64,000 nucleotides of DNA from Pseudomonas saliphila (GTDB taxonomy: Bacteria > Pseudomonadota > Gammaproteobacteria > Pseudomonadales > Pseudomonadaceae). Below are positions 1-9,284 of this stretch, piece after piece; the first letter of the stretch is position 1; every line of letters begins with the position of its first letter. The DNA lies in contig NZ_VTVA01000004.1 in assembly GCF_008638345.1 (NCBI RefSeq), positions 1 through 64,000 on the forward strand, in the 5' to 3' direction. The notes beneath the pieces were generated by a model. That model did not search any database. It was not told the origin of the DNA and was given only the letters and a program-made list of their open reading frames with translations. The position numbers were made by a program, and so were the translations under genes.

Positions 1-126
1 GTGGACAAACTCAATCATGGCACGAGTGGGACGGGTCCATCCCATTTCCTACGAAAAGCACAAACCAGCTTTGTGGTAGAGGCCAAGTCCAAGCGACGCC
101 CTTGATCACCACAGAGAAACTAATTT
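1..126. other. left-edge non-coding sequence
   Basis: I see no convincing reading frame, RNA gene or promoter in this stretch before the REP-like element. It may be the 3' flank of a gene outside the window. Confidence 0.4.
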
Positions 127-190
127 GTGGGAGGCCGGACTCCGGGCGATGCTGGCCGCCAGGCCAGCCCAGGGTTTACCTGCCCCCACA
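127..190. repeat. REP-like extragenic palindrome
   Basis: The element starts GTGGGAGGCCGG and ends in CCCCCACA, so its ends are complementary. Inside are a small CCGG-ACT-CCGG hairpin and a CTGGC/GCCAG stem. This layout, with a leading GTGGGAG, is typical of Pseudomonas REP sequences. It sits just downstream of arfB, the usual place for REPs. Family membership is by eye only. Confidence 0.5.
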
Positions 191-194
191 GTAA

Positions 195-611
195 TCAGAT
201 ATCCACCCTCCCCCGCAATACTTTGGCTCGCCCCCTGGCCGTCTTGCTATCCACCCGCCGCTTTTTTGAAGCCTTGGTCGCCTTGGTGGGCCGGCGCTGT
301 TTCTTGATCTCAACGGCGCTGTTGATCAGTTCGGCAAGCCTGGCGAAGGCATCCTCACGATTCTGTTCCTGGGTGCGGTATTGCTGTGCCTTGAGCACGA
401 TTACCTTGTCCTTGGTAATGCGCGAGTCAGACAACTCCTGCAAACGTTCCTTGAAAAAGTCGGGGAGGCTCGATTTGGCGATATCAAACCGCAGATGGAT
501 CGCGCTCGACACTTTGTTGACGTTCTGCCCGCCCGCACCCTGAGAGCGGATGGCAGTCACGTCCACCTCCGCCTCGTCGAGCTCAACACCGTAGAGCAGT
601 TTGATCGTCAA
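195..611 (-). CDS. arfB: ArfB (YaeJ) peptidyl-tRNA hydrolase, ribosome rescue
   Basis: A 138-residue protein with the class-I release-factor motif GAGGQNVNK (GGQ at residues 27-29). The GGQ loop hydrolyses peptidyl-tRNA on stalled ribosomes. There is no codon-recognition domain; instead the C-terminus is a Lys/Arg-rich tail (KKQRRPTKATKASKKRR), the part that in ArfB enters the empty mRNA channel. The length matches the family. The reading frame starts with TTG at 611, with GGAG about 11 bases upstream, and this start fits the usual ArfB N-terminus. It is divergent from the gene at 679. Confidence 0.93.
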   Translation of the reverse strand: MTIKLLYGVELDEAEVDVTAIRSQGAGGQNVNKVSSAIHLRFDIAKSSLPDFFKERLQELSDSRITKDKVIVLKAQQYRTQEQNREDAFARLAELINSAVEIKKQRRPTKATKASKKRRVDSKTARGRAKVLRGRVDI

Positions 612-678
612 GGATTTTTTTCTCCGTCAGGGCATACAGGATGGCTATACTGGCCATAGGTTAAAGGAGTACAGCAAT

Positions 679-1863
679 ATGCACAAAAGCCTGCTGCCCG
701 GCATGTTGATGATATTGACCTTCACCGTTGTCGCCGAGCCGTCTGATGACAGCGACCTTCCCGATTGGACAGTCGAACGTATCGACCCGCTTCACGATCG
801 CTTGTCGCGCTGGGTAAACAGTTCCTCGCGCAGCATCGATGGATTCTTCGGCACCGACGAACACCTCGCCGTACGCAACCGCTCCTATCTGCGGCTCAGT
901 CAGGAATTGGAATGGGAGGAAAGCGAAGGCATCGATAACGACACCAGCATTCGCTTCAAGCTCGATTTACCTACCACCAAGGAACGACTGCGGCTGATCA
1001 TCGAAAGTGACCCAGAGGAGACCCAGGGCACGTTATCCGAGCAGCAGGCAAACCGTCTTGGCGTGCAACAGCCCGGTAGCGGCAATACCATTCTCGGGCT
1101 GAGCCAGCTGGGCGGTGATGACAAGCGCGTCGGCTGGGAGACCAGCACTGGCGCCGGTATCCGGTTCCGCTTTCCGCTTGATCCGTACGTGCGGCTCACG
1201 GCCGAGCGCCTGTGGGATGTTGGTCAAGGCGGTTGGCAGCTGGAATCCTATAACCGCGCCTCATGGTTCAACAGCGACGGTTATCGGGTCAGAACCCGTT
1301 GGGATCTGGGTCGCCCGCTGAATGACACGCAGCATCTGCGTTTCATTACGCATGTGCAGTGGCAGGAAGACGAAGACACCCTGGAATTTTCCGAATCGGT
1401 TGAGCTGAACCAGATTCTCGGCAAGCGAAGTGCTATCCGGTATGCCGGCGTGGTGATTGGCAGCAGCCTGTCGCACACCCGGATCGAGGACTATGTATTC
1501 CTCGCCCAGTACCGGCGCAATTTGCATCGCGACATACTGTTCGCCGATATCGTGCCTGAGCTACGCTTCCCGCGCGAAGCCAACTTCGCGCCGCGCTGGG
1601 GTCTGGTTCTACGTGTGGAGATGTACTTCCGGGGCGAGGTAGTGGACCGTAATCGCCCTGAAACACGAGCGGCGACGCGGGGTTACTCCCCTGAGCGGAT
1701 CGCTCACGCCTTTGATACGGCACTAGGCAGGCAGCAAACGCCTGCGCTTCAGGCGCAGCCGGTCAGCTCTCCGGTTAACACCAACAGGTACGGGCCGATG
1801 CAGCGGTATCCAGAACCTCAGGCCGACACGCTGGTCAGCGCAAACCGCTTCGGTCAGTTGTAG
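679..1863 (+). CDS. hypothetical exported protein, possible outer-membrane barrel
   Basis: 394 residues. I chose ATG 679 because AAGGAG lies at 664-669 and because it gives a clean signal peptide (MHKSLLPGMLMILTFTVVA, with cleavage near AEPS). The mature part has many alternating polar/hydrophobic stretches (for example RFRFPLDPYVRLTAERLW and HLRFITHVQW), as in outer-membrane beta-strands. A Pro/Gln-rich tail follows. I do not recognise a named family with certainty. Its 3' end lies 4 bases from the convergent amidotransferase gene. Confidence 0.7.
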   Translation: MHKSLLPGMLMILTFTVVAEPSDDSDLPDWTVERIDPLHDRLSRWVNSSSRSIDGFFGTDEHLAVRNRSYLRLSQELEWEESEGIDNDTSIRFKLDLPTTKERLRLIIESDPEETQGTLSEQQANRLGVQQPGSGNTILGLSQLGGDDKRVGWETSTGAGIRFRFPLDPYVRLTAERLWDVGQGGWQLESYNRASWFNSDGYRVRTRWDLGRPLNDTQHLRFITHVQWQEDEDTLEFSESVELNQILGKRSAIRYAGVVIGSSLSHTRIEDYVFLAQYRRNLHRDILFADIVPELRFPREANFAPRWGLVLRVEMYFRGEVVDRNRPETRAATRGYSPERIAHAFDTALGRQQTPALQAQPVSSPVNTNRYGPMQRYPEPQADTLVSANRFGQL

Positions 1864-1867
1864 ACGG

Positions 1868-2593
1868 TCAGGCATTACGGCGCAGCACCAATGCCTCGTG
1901 CATGAAATTGACCATCCATTTGGTCATCAGCTCGCCGTCGACTTCAGCGCTGAGCGAGGCATTCCCTGCGCGCAAACGGGCGTCTGGAATAATGCCGCGG
2001 CGCGACTCCATAAGATCGCGCGAGTAGGCCTTGGAATATTCCGGGTGACCCTGAATGCTCAGGAAATGATCGGCATATTGCAGCACGTAGTATTCGCAAA
2101 AGTCGCTCTTGACCAATACCTCGGCTTCGACGGGCAACTCAACTACCTGGTCCTGATGGCTGACGACCAGATCCAGTTTGTCCTGCCAGGGATCCATCCA
2201 GGTTTTGCGCTGGACCACCTGATTGAAGGACACACCCACACCCCAGCCCTTTTCGGATCTCTCCACTTCACCGTCAAGCGCTCTGGCTATCAATTGGTGG
2301 CCGAAACATATGCCCACCAGCGGTTTTTTCGCCTCCCACAAACTCACCATAAAAGCGTCCAGCGCTTCGATCCATGGCAAGGCATCGTAGACGCTGAAAC
2401 GACTGCCTGTGGTGATATAGCCGTCGCATTCATCGATCGACGCAGGGAGCTCGCCATGGTGGGCACGGTAGACACTCACATCTGACGTCGAAACGTGGTT
2501 CTGTAACTGCTGCAACAGCATCTCCGGATAGTTGCCATGGTCCGGCTGGAGGTTCTCAGGCACATCGTCGCACTGCAAAATCCCAATCTTCAC
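1868..2593 (-). CDS. class I glutamine amidotransferase-like protein
   Basis: 241 residues forming one GATase1 domain. The nucleophile elbow is GICFGHQ (Cys96), and a downstream IQGHPEY supplies the His/Glu of the triad, so the protein is probably catalytic. It is a stand-alone amidotransferase of the GMP-synthase-glutaminase-like type, related to enzymes acting on gamma-glutamyl compounds. No synthetase partner is adjacent, so the substrate is unknown. The start is GTG 2593, preceded by AGGAGA at 2598-2603. Confidence 0.85.
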   Translation of the reverse strand: MKIGILQCDDVPENLQPDHGNYPEMLLQQLQNHVSTSDVSVYRAHHGELPASIDECDGYITTGSRFSVYDALPWIEALDAFMVSLWEAKKPLVGICFGHQLIARALDGEVERSEKGWGVGVSFNQVVQRKTWMDPWQDKLDLVVSHQDQVVELPVEAEVLVKSDFCEYYVLQYADHFLSIQGHPEYSKAYSRDLMESRRGIIPDARLRAGNASLSAEVDGELMTKWMVNFMHEALVLRRNA

Positions 2594-2824
2594 GTATTCT
2601 CCTGGTCAAAGTATTGCCCAGCAGCAGACGGCTGGGACGCCGATCCTGAGCGGCGCCCGGATCGGCCAACAGCCAAACTGTTGAGTCACTCGTTGTCGAT
2701 ATAACAGCTCCGAGTATGCGCACCGCCCAAGCTGGCGCGCAAACGATCACTCAGCGTCCAGATGAATGGTGGGACCAGCCTCGCCGTTCACGCGAGGCCG
2801 GCGCCTTACATCAGGCTGAAGTGC
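2594..2824. other. intergenic region between amidotransferase and katE
   Basis: No gene is supported here. A GCCTCG/CGAGGC hairpin at 2778-2798 lies just downstream of the katE stop and could end katE transcription, but no T-tract follows it on the minus strand. The rest shows no clear structure. Confidence 0.35.
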
Positions 2825-4957
2825 TTAGGCCGGAATGCTCTTTGCCTTCGGCTCACGCGCCCAGACACGATGCTTGGACATCGCTAACACCAGCTTGTCA
2901 CCGAGATCCTTGGCAGCGGGTGCGCTGATCAAGCCTTCGTCGGCATCCAGCCGCAGATGGGTTGCCAGACTGCCGGCATCACCACACAGCGCGATAGCCT
3001 TGAGGTGTTTGTACGCCTCCAGCAGGTAGTGCTGTGCGGTACCATCCATCTTCATTGCCTGGGCAGCAGCAGCGCCACCGGGCACAAATACCGCGTCGAA
3101 GGCAATCGATGGCAGCCCCTCCATCGAGGCATCTGGCACCAGGCTCTGGCCCTGCGCGGTCTTCACTGGCGCGGCAGAGGGGCCGATAAGCTTGGCCATC
3201 GCACCTTCCTGCTTCAGCAGATCAAGTATGAAGCTGATATCGCCCTCTTCCACGCCGTCGGCGATCAGAATGGCCACCTTTCGCGATTTGATATTCCCGG
3301 CCAGCAGGCCCAGTTGGCTCAGCGCAGGGGACTCCGTCACGCTTATCTTGCGCGGCGTGACCGTAGGTCCGGATGGCGCTGCGACACCGACATTCGCTGC
3401 TACGCGGGTCGCCAGCGTCATATCGATATTGGCCAGAATCTCGTTTACCTGGCGCTCACGAATGAACATCCGCTCGACCTTGGACAATTCGAAACTGTAG
3501 GCGCCGATGATATGTTCCTTCTCCGGCTCGCTCATGCTGTTCCAGAACAGCGTGGCCTGGGAAAAGTGATCACCAAAGGATTCGCTGCGATTGCGGATCT
3601 TGGTACCCGAGACCTGCTCCGGGTATGACTCAAACCCTCCGCCGGACGGAGCCGGCGGCGCCTCCTTCGGCCATCCGCCATCAATCGAATTCGGCTCGTA
3701 GGATGCGCGGCCCTTGTTGATGGTCTGGCGATGTGGGGCGTCCCGCTGGTTGTTGTGGAAAGGACATACTGGCCGGTTAATCGGAATCTCGTTGAAGTTC
3801 GGACCGCCGAGGCGCAGCAACTGCGTATCCGTGTAGGAAAACAGTCTGCCCTGCAGTAACGGATCATTGGTGAAATCGATCCCGGGGACCACATGGCCCA
3901 GATGAAAGGCTGCCTGTTCGGTTTCGGCAAAGAAATTGTCCGGATTGCGATTGAGCGTCATCTTGCCGACGATGCGCACCGGCACCAGCTCTTCGGGAAT
4001 GATCTTCGTTGCATCCAGCAGATCGAAGTCGAACTTGTGCTCGTCTTCCTCGGGCACGACCTGCAGGCCCAGCTCGTACTCCGGATAGTCGCCCTTCTCG
4101 ATATCTTCCCAGAGCATGCGACGGTTGAAGTCGGGATCCTTGCCGGCCAGCTTCTGCGCTTCGTCCCACACCAGCGAATACACACCGGATACCGGGCGCC
4201 AGTGAAACTTGACGAAGACGCTCTTGCCCTGCGCATTGATCATGCGGAAGGTGTGCACGCCAAAGCCCTGCATCGCGCGGAAATGGACCGGGATGGCGCG
4301 ATCAGACATCGTCCATATCACCATATGCGCGGACTCGGGCGTCAACGAGACGAAGTCCCAGAAGGTGTCGTGGGCGGACTGGCCTGTGGGAATCTCGTTA
4401 TGTGGCTCCGGTTTCACCGCATGCACAAAATCAGGGAACTTGATTGCATCCTGGATGAAGAATACCGGCATGTTGTTGCCGACCAGATCGAAGTTGCCTT
4501 CATCGGTATAAAACTTGGTGGCGAAGCCGCGCACGTCACGCACTGTATCCGCCGAGCCACGGGGGCCCTGTACAGTCGAGAAGCGCACGAATACCGGCGT
4601 CTTTTTTGCCGGATCATTCAAAAAGTCGGCCTTGGTCAGGTCCGACAGTGGTTCGTACACCTGGAAGAAACCATGCGCTGCCGAACCACGCGCATGCACC
4701 ACGCGCTCGGGGATGCGCTCATGGTCAAAGTGCGTGATTTTTTCACGCATGATGAAATCTTCAAGCAGCGATGGACCTCGGTCCCCCGCCTTGAGTGTGT
4801 TCTGGTTATCCGCAATTTTGGTGCCGGTGTTGGTGGTCAGTGATCGGTCGGTGGCGTCTTCACGGTAGGCGTCGAGCTGATCAATCTTGGTGCTGGTATT
4901 GCTGCGATCTGTCGTATCGGTACCCGCCAGGCCACTCGTTTTATTATCGCTGGACAT
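2825..4957 (-). CDS. katE: large-subunit catalase HPII
   Basis: 710 residues, the size of clade II catalases. Visible are the distal heme-pocket segment [12 protein letters not shown] (catalytic His), the [13 protein letters not shown] region, the proximal heme Tyr in RLFSYTDTQ, and the extra C-terminal class-I-amidotransferase-like domain (about residue 560 on, [15 protein letters not shown]) that marks HPII enzymes. It converts H2O2 to water and oxygen in the cytoplasm. The N-terminus is a low-complexity Asp/Thr-rich leader. It stands alone between two minus-strand genes. KatE enzymes are generally stationary-phase controlled, but I see no proof of this in the promoter. Confidence 0.97.
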   Translation of the reverse strand: MSSDNKTSGLAGTDTTDRSNTSTKIDQLDAYREDATDRSLTTNTGTKIADNQNTLKAGDRGPSLLEDFIMREKITHFDHERIPERVVHARGSAAHGFFQVYEPLSDLTKADFLNDPAKKTPVFVRFSTVQGPRGSADTVRDVRGFATKFYTDEGNFDLVGNNMPVFFIQDAIKFPDFVHAVKPEPHNEIPTGQSAHDTFWDFVSLTPESAHMVIWTMSDRAIPVHFRAMQGFGVHTFRMINAQGKSVFVKFHWRPVSGVYSLVWDEAQKLAGKDPDFNRRMLWEDIEKGDYPEYELGLQVVPEEDEHKFDFDLLDATKIIPEELVPVRIVGKMTLNRNPDNFFAETEQAAFHLGHVVPGIDFTNDPLLQGRLFSYTDTQLLRLGGPNFNEIPINRPVCPFHNNQRDAPHRQTINKGRASYEPNSIDGGWPKEAPPAPSGGGFESYPEQVSGTKIRNRSESFGDHFSQATLFWNSMSEPEKEHIIGAYSFELSKVERMFIRERQVNEILANIDMTLATRVAANVGVAAPSGPTVTPRKISVTESPALSQLGLLAGNIKSRKVAILIADGVEEGDISFILDLLKQEGAMAKLIGPSAAPVKTAQGQSLVPDASMEGLPSIAFDAVFVPGGAAAAQAMKMDGTAQHYLLEAYKHLKAIALCGDAGSLATHLRLDADEGLISAPAAKDLGDKLVLAMSKHRVWAREPKAKSIPA

Positions 4958-5116
4958 GTATTTCTCCGTACTGAATCAGAGGAAAGGCTTTGCAGGGGCA
5001 GCAGGGTGCCATCCGCAAAAGTGTCTCAGTATCGGAGCCTATTGCGGGGGAATGGTTCGCCCCCCTGAGAATAGGCTTTTTCAATAGCGGCTATTGGCAT
5101 GGTCAATCGATGATGT

Positions 5117-5560
5117 TTACGCGTCCTCGCCAATGTCTTCGTGCCAGAGCGCCGGATTGTTATCGATGAAGGTCTTCATCAGCGCGATACAGGTGGCGTC
5201 CTGCAATACTTCGACGTCCACTCCACGCGAACGCAGCAGATCCTCTTCACCCTGGAACGTCTGGTTCTCGCCAATGATCACCTTCGGAATACCGTAAAGC
5301 AGGATCGCGCCGGTACACATCGGACACGGCGAAAGCGTGGTGTATAGCACCGAGTTGGCGTAGACCGACGCAGGCTGGCGACCGGCATTCTCGAAGGCGT
5401 CCATTTCCCCATGCAGAATGGCACTGCCCTGCTGAACGCGGCGATTGTGTCCGCGGCCGATAATCCTGCCCTCATGAACAATAACCGAGCCGATGGGGAT
5501 GCCGCCTTCCGTGGCACCGGTCCGGGCTTCGTCAATTGCGCATTGCATGAATGAATCCAT
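5117..5560 (-). CDS. cytosine deaminase of the yeast Fcy1 type
   Basis: 147 residues of the zinc-dependent CDA fold. The zinc ligands and proton shuttle are HGE (His50, Glu52) and PCPMC (Cys79, Cys82). The whole chain matches my recollection of yeast Fcy1: GHNRRVQQGSAILHGEMD, LYTTLSPCPMCTGAI, YGIPKVIIGEN and a C-terminal WHEDIGE. This is closer than to TadA or bacterial CodA. It would deaminate cytosine to uracil for pyrimidine salvage. It is a single gene with no cytosine permease next to it. A guanine- or tRNA-deaminase role is less likely because of the Fcy1-like C-terminus. Confidence 0.85.
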   Translation of the reverse strand: MDSFMQCAIDEARTGATEGGIPIGSVIVHEGRIIGRGHNRRVQQGSAILHGEMDAFENAGRQPASVYANSVLYTTLSPCPMCTGAILLYGIPKVIIGENQTFQGEEDLLRSRGVDVEVLQDATCIALMKTFIDNNPALWHEDIGEDA

Positions 5561-5687
5561 GAAAAGTCCTGTTTTGTGGTGAATGGAGGAGTTGAACCAT
5601 TATGCATCCAGCGCCCAGGTTAAGAAGATCGCAATTACCGCCACCATCACTGTAGCTGGCAAGGATTCCGCTTTATGATGGCGCCTC

Positions 5688-5736
5688 GCACTCGGCACTC
5701 GGCACTCAGCACTCAGCACTCAGCACTCAGCACTCA
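5688..5736 (+). repeat. seven tandem copies of a heptamer (GCACTCR)
   Basis: Seven head-to-tail 7-bp units: two GCACTCG followed by five GCACTCA, with no interruption. They lie between two possible starts of the downstream permease, ATG 5675 (AAGGA at 5661-5665) and ATG 5753 (AAGGA at 5742-5746). The unit is not a multiple of three, so slippage would change the frame from the first start and the spacing of any promoter above the second. Confidence 0.9.
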
Positions 5737-5752
5737 CTTGCAAGGACTCTCG

Positions 5753-6808
5753 ATGCAACCGCAGTTCCCCTCTCAAACGACATCCTTTTCCCTTTTGCAC
5801 TGGCTGCTCGGCGCGGCCGCACTGGTCATCGTACTCGGTGGCCTGAAAGCCATCAGCCATATCGTCACGCCCATTCTGCTAGCCGTGTTCCTCGCGATTA
5901 TCAGCGCTCCGCCTCTGTCGTCGATGCAACGTCGGGGCGTACCCGGACCGGTATCGATCCTGGTGCTGTTTTCCGTCGTAGGCTTTACCTTTTTCCTGTT
6001 GTTTCTGGCGTTGAAAGGCGCTGCCGAGAGCATGGCCACCCAGGCGCCGCTTTATCAGGCGCGTTTTACCGGCTGGATGCTCGATCTGCGGGAATTCATC
6101 GCTCAACGGGGTCTGCCGCCAGACCTGCTACCGCGAGAACTGTCATTGCCTGCCAGCCCGACGATTACCGGCGCGGCGCGGGATATAGCCGGTGGCTTGG
6201 GCCAGTTCACGGCGACCTCTCTGTTGGTATTGCTGGCGTTCATGTTCCTACTGTTGGAAGAACGCACCCTGTCGGACAAGCTCGACGCCGCCTTCCCGAA
6301 CCGGCGGCGGGCACGCGTGCGCGCCAGACGTTTTCTGCGATCGGTGTACCGTTATCTGTTGATCAAGACAGCAGCCAGTGCAGCTACCGGCCTGATCGTC
6401 GGCATCGGCTTGCTGGCCATCGGCGTGGACTTTCCAATTCTCTGGGGGATCGTGGCAGGGTTATTGAACTTTATTCCGACCATCGGCTCGATCATCGCGG
6501 CGGTACCGGCAGTGCTGATCGCCTTTCTCGGTCTGGGCATCGGCGAAGGCCTTGGCGTGCTCGGGTTGTATGTCGCGGTGAATACGCTGATCGGCAACAT
6601 TCTCGAGCCACGTTTCATGGGCCGCAGCCTGGGTCTATCGCCGCTGGTGGTACTGATGTCGTTACTGATCTGGGGCTATGTGTTCGGCCCGGTCGGGATG
6701 CTGTTGTCGATACCCCTGACCATGGTCGCCAAGCTGGCACTTGATGCATCGCCTCAGACACGCTGGGCCGGCATTCTGATGAGCGATGAAGCCAGACGAT
6801 CAGGCTAG
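5753..6808 (+). CDS. AI-2E/PerM-family inner-membrane permease
   Basis: 351 residues with the family layout: two N-terminal membrane helices (LLHWLLGAAALVIVLGG and TPILLAVFLAIIS), a third helix, a periplasmic-type segment, then paired C-terminal helices with the conserved NFIPTIGSI, NTLIGNILEPRFMG and LSPLVVLMSLLIWG motifs. Members include PerM and TqsA; substrates vary (autoinducer-2, Na+/H+) and cannot be read from sequence. I prefer ATG 5753 because it has a Shine-Dalgarno sequence and gives a normal N-terminus. Starting at 5675 would add 26 residues encoded by the heptamer repeat. Confidence 0.88.
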   Translation: MQPQFPSQTTSFSLLHWLLGAAALVIVLGGLKAISHIVTPILLAVFLAIISAPPLSSMQRRGVPGPVSILVLFSVVGFTFFLLFLALKGAAESMATQAPLYQARFTGWMLDLREFIAQRGLPPDLLPRELSLPASPTITGAARDIAGGLGQFTATSLLVLLAFMFLLLEERTLSDKLDAAFPNRRRARVRARRFLRSVYRYLLIKTAASAATGLIVGIGLLAIGVDFPILWGIVAGLLNFIPTIGSIIAAVPAVLIAFLGLGIGEGLGVLGLYVAVNTLIGNILEPRFMGRSLGLSPLVVLMSLLIWGYVFGPVGMLLSIPLTMVAKLALDASPQTRWAGILMSDEARRSG

Positions 6809-6829
6809 AGCGTCCGGCGTTTCAGTTGC

Positions 6830-7828
6830 TTACGGCGTCGATTCCCAGCCCGGCACGCCCTGGCGAATCACGCGAGAAAAGTCCTCGTCATCCCCGGCCT
6901 GTTTGGCCCGCTCGGTAAAGTTGCCACGGGCTTTCAGCTCCTCCAGCGGTACATCCACCAGCCCGCCTACGTCCTTGACGTAGGACGGCAGGTAGGCGGA
7001 CAGCAACAGCCGCGGATCAATCGCCAGGCCATCCACGATCTGCTCCATCATGTTGTAAACGATGATCGTGCAATTGGCTGTAACGGTATGGTAGAAACGC
7101 GGCTGCGCAGCGAGCCGATTGGCCTCTTCAACGTAAGCCACAAACAGGTCACGCATCGCGTGATCGGGCATATCGACGCGGTACAGGTGGGCCTCTTCAC
7201 CGCGCACATTGGTTCTCACCCGTACGGCGTCACGTTCATCGGAAGCCAGCACATCCAACTCGAACTGCTTGAAAAACCCGCCAATGGCCGAAAAGCTCTC
7301 GTCGCGCTCGCGGCGAATCTCCACAGTGAAGGTGATGAATTCCCCGTCATCGAAGCCGAACGACACCAGAATATGAGCGATCCCGCGCATCCCCCATTCC
7401 GAGGTGATCAGGTCGACCGAAATCAGCCGGTCGAGATCGTAGTGCCGGGTTTCCCAGCGAACGTCGTAGTCTTCGTTTGAGCGCCAGTCAAAGTTGCGCA
7501 CGTTATGCAGCGTAACCTGCTGGCCATTGATCTCGCCCTGGGTGATCCGCGCCAGATCATCCGCCCAGTCGCGGTCATGGCTCGGCTCCAGGCTGCCCCA
7601 CCAGACCAGCAGCAGGCCGAACAGCACAGCGTAACCAGCCAGCCCCAGGCCGGGATTGCCAGCCCAGATAAGCCAGAGTATGGCCGCGACCGCACCGACC
7701 CAGAAACTGATTAGCGCTATACGACCCGACGCGGGCCAGGGCAGCTGGAACCACAGCGCCATGCCTGCCCATACGCAGCTCAATATGACAATCAGGGTGC
7801 CGAGGGAAAGTAGCAAGGTGCGGAGCAT
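6830..7828 (-). CDS. DUF4105/Lnb N-terminal-domain membrane protein
   Basis: About 332 residues. Three hydrophobic helices come first (LLLSLGTLIVILSCVWAGMALW, then IALISFWVGAVAAILWLIW and YAVLFGLLLVWWGSL). A periplasmic domain follows with the DUF4105 hallmark FYHTVTANCT; the conserved Cys lies in NCT. The domain is shared with Lnb lipoprotein N-acyltransferases, so a role in lipoprotein or envelope acyl chemistry is possible but unproven. The start is uncertain: ATG 7828 gives a normal membrane N-terminus, ATG 7909 adds 27 residues, and neither has a strong ribosome-binding site. Confidence 0.75.
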   Translation of the reverse strand: MLRTLLLSLGTLIVILSCVWAGMALWFQLPWPASGRIALISFWVGAVAAILWLIWAGNPGLGLAGYAVLFGLLLVWWGSLEPSHDRDWADDLARITQGEINGQQVTLHNVRNFDWRSNEDYDVRWETRHYDLDRLISVDLITSEWGMRGIAHILVSFGFDDGEFITFTVEIRRERDESFSAIGGFFKQFELDVLASDERDAVRVRTNVRGEEAHLYRVDMPDHAMRDLFVAYVEEANRLAAQPRFYHTVTANCTIIVYNMMEQIVDGLAIDPRLLLSAYLPSYVKDVGGLVDVPLEELKARGNFTERAKQAGDDEDFSRVIRQGVPGWESTP

Positions 7829-8108
7829 CAAACGGGCCTGTGTGGTGGCTGTGGTCTGCGTCAGTTTAGTCGCCCAGACATCCAGGCGTGTATCGGCGTC
7901 CCCGGACATGAATGAATGCCGCAGGCGATACCTGACCATCCAACAGCACCGGCTAAAAGACCGAAATGGCCAATAAATACTGGCCGCGGATGATACCACC
8001 GCCTTGCATCGGTCGTATGCCACACAGGAACCTGCACCCGCGCCGCGATGTCGAGATTAGATACCTCGATAAGACTTCCGTCGCGGAGTAAACACAAGAG
8101 AGACGTCA
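7829..8108. other. divergent control region of the efflux operon
   Basis: About 280 bases between the DUF4105 gene and the RND operon. No regulator gene is encoded beside the pump. Near the operon start is a short dyad TCGAG-N9-CTCGA (about 8049-8067), which could be an operator but is weak. No clear promoter was identified. Confidence 0.3.
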
Positions 8109-9284
8109 ATGCAGTCACTGCCCCAGCGCCTGATTCTTTGTTTGGCCCCGCTTTTCCTTGTCGCCTGCGATGAAGAACAAACCAGCCCCGAGCCACCACC
8201 ACCTACGGTATCGGTTGTAACAGTCGAAACCCAACCGGTCGCAAATGTCGTTGAAATACCGGGGCGGGTTGAAGCCATAGCTGTCGCGGAGGTGCGCGCC
8301 AGGGTGGATGGAATCATTCAAAAGCGCCTCTATGAAGAAGGCACAGATGTCGAAGCTGGCCAGCAGTTGTTCCAGATCGACCCGCGGGAGATGCAGGCCA
8401 ACCTCAATTCAGCCAAGGCAGCACTGGACCGGGCCAAGGCCACGGCCGCCAATGCCGCCCAGGATGTAAAGCGCTACGAGGGCCTGGTCGCCAAACAGGC
8501 CATCAGTCAGCAGGAATACGACACGGCGCTGGCCCGTCTGCGAACAGCACGCGCCGATGTTTCCCAGGCCGAAGCCGCCGTGGAAACAGCCGAACTCAAT
8601 CGTGGCTATACCCGGGTCGAGTCGCCCATCGACGGTGTGGCGGGACGCGCCGAGGTGACCGTCGGCGCGCTGGTCAGCGCAGCCAATGGCACACTGTTAA
8701 CCCGGGTCGAACAGTTCGACCCGGTCTACGTGAACTTCTCGCAATCCAGCTCAGACCTGCTATCGCTGCGTGCCCAGATCGCGTCCGGTGCGCTGGAGAT
8801 GCCGGAAAAAGGCAAGGTCGCGGTACAGTTGGAGCTGGAAAACGGCGAGCCCTATTCGCATTCAGGTTTTGTGGATTTTCTCGCCATGTCGATTGACCGT
8901 GCCACCGGTACCGTTGCGGCGCGCGCGCAGATCCCCAATCCGGATCGTCTGCTGTTGCCCGGCCAGTTTGTAGAAGCTCAAGTTGAGGTCGGGACCCGCC
9001 CCCAAAGTATTCTGCTGCCTCAGCGTGCGGTGATCATGAGTGAGCGCGGAGCCAGTGTCATGCTCGTGGATCAGGAGGACGTCGCGCAATCACGGGAAGT
9101 GAAAACCGGCAGCATGCTCGATGGCAGCTGGGTGATACGCGAAGGCCTTGAGCCTGGCGAGCGGGTCATCATCGAAGGCTGGCAAAAAGCGCGGCCCGGC
9201 GCGCCGGTGACGCCAGAGTCCTATGACCCTGCGCAGCAACCAGGTGCCGATGCGCCGGCCGAGGACGAGGCCGCTGCGCAATGA
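8109..9284 (+). CDS. RND efflux periplasmic adaptor (MexA/AcrA family) lipoprotein
   Basis: 391 residues. A lipoprotein signal ends in LFLVAC (lipidated Cys20). Then come the first half of the lipoyl domain (VRARVDGIIQKRLYEEGTDV), a helical hairpin rich in Ala/Glu/Gln (about residues 95-165), the second lipoyl half (VESPIDGVAGRAEV), and the beta-barrel and membrane-proximal domains. It links the pump to the outer-membrane channel. It is the first gene of the operon; its stop overlaps the pump start by 4 bases (ATGA), suggesting translational coupling. The C-terminal tail is Pro/Ala/Glu-rich. Confidence 0.95.
   Translation: MQSLPQRLILCLAPLFLVACDEEQTSPEPPPPTVSVVTVETQPVANVVEIPGRVEAIAVAEVRARVDGIIQKRLYEEGTDVEAGQQLFQIDPREMQANLNSAKAALDRAKATAANAAQDVKRYEGLVAKQAISQQEYDTALARLRTARADVSQAEAAVETAELNRGYTRVESPIDGVAGRAEVTVGALVSAANGTLLTRVEQFDPVYVNFSQSSSDLLSLRAQIASGALEMPEKGKVAVQLELENGEPYSHSGFVDFLAMSIDRATGTVAARAQIPNPDRLLLPGQFVEAQVEVGTRPQSILLPQRAVIMSERGASVMLVDQEDVAQSREVKTGSMLDGSWVIREGLEPGERVIIEGWQKARPGAPVTPESYDPAQQPGADAPAEDEAAAQ

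Noticed and set aside
3893-4843. 316-codon open frame antisense to katE
   Set aside because: Shadow of the catalase gene; the catalase frame has the heme and active-site motifs.
5675-5752. Annotating the permease from the upstream ATG as certain
   Set aside because: The downstream ATG has a good Shine-Dalgarno and gives the normal family N-terminus; the repeat-encoded leader is reported as a hypothesis only.
7829-8108. Possible regulator gene for the RND operon
   Set aside because: No frame with a helix-turn-helix is present between the DUF4105 gene and the adaptor gene; the ORFs there are shadows.
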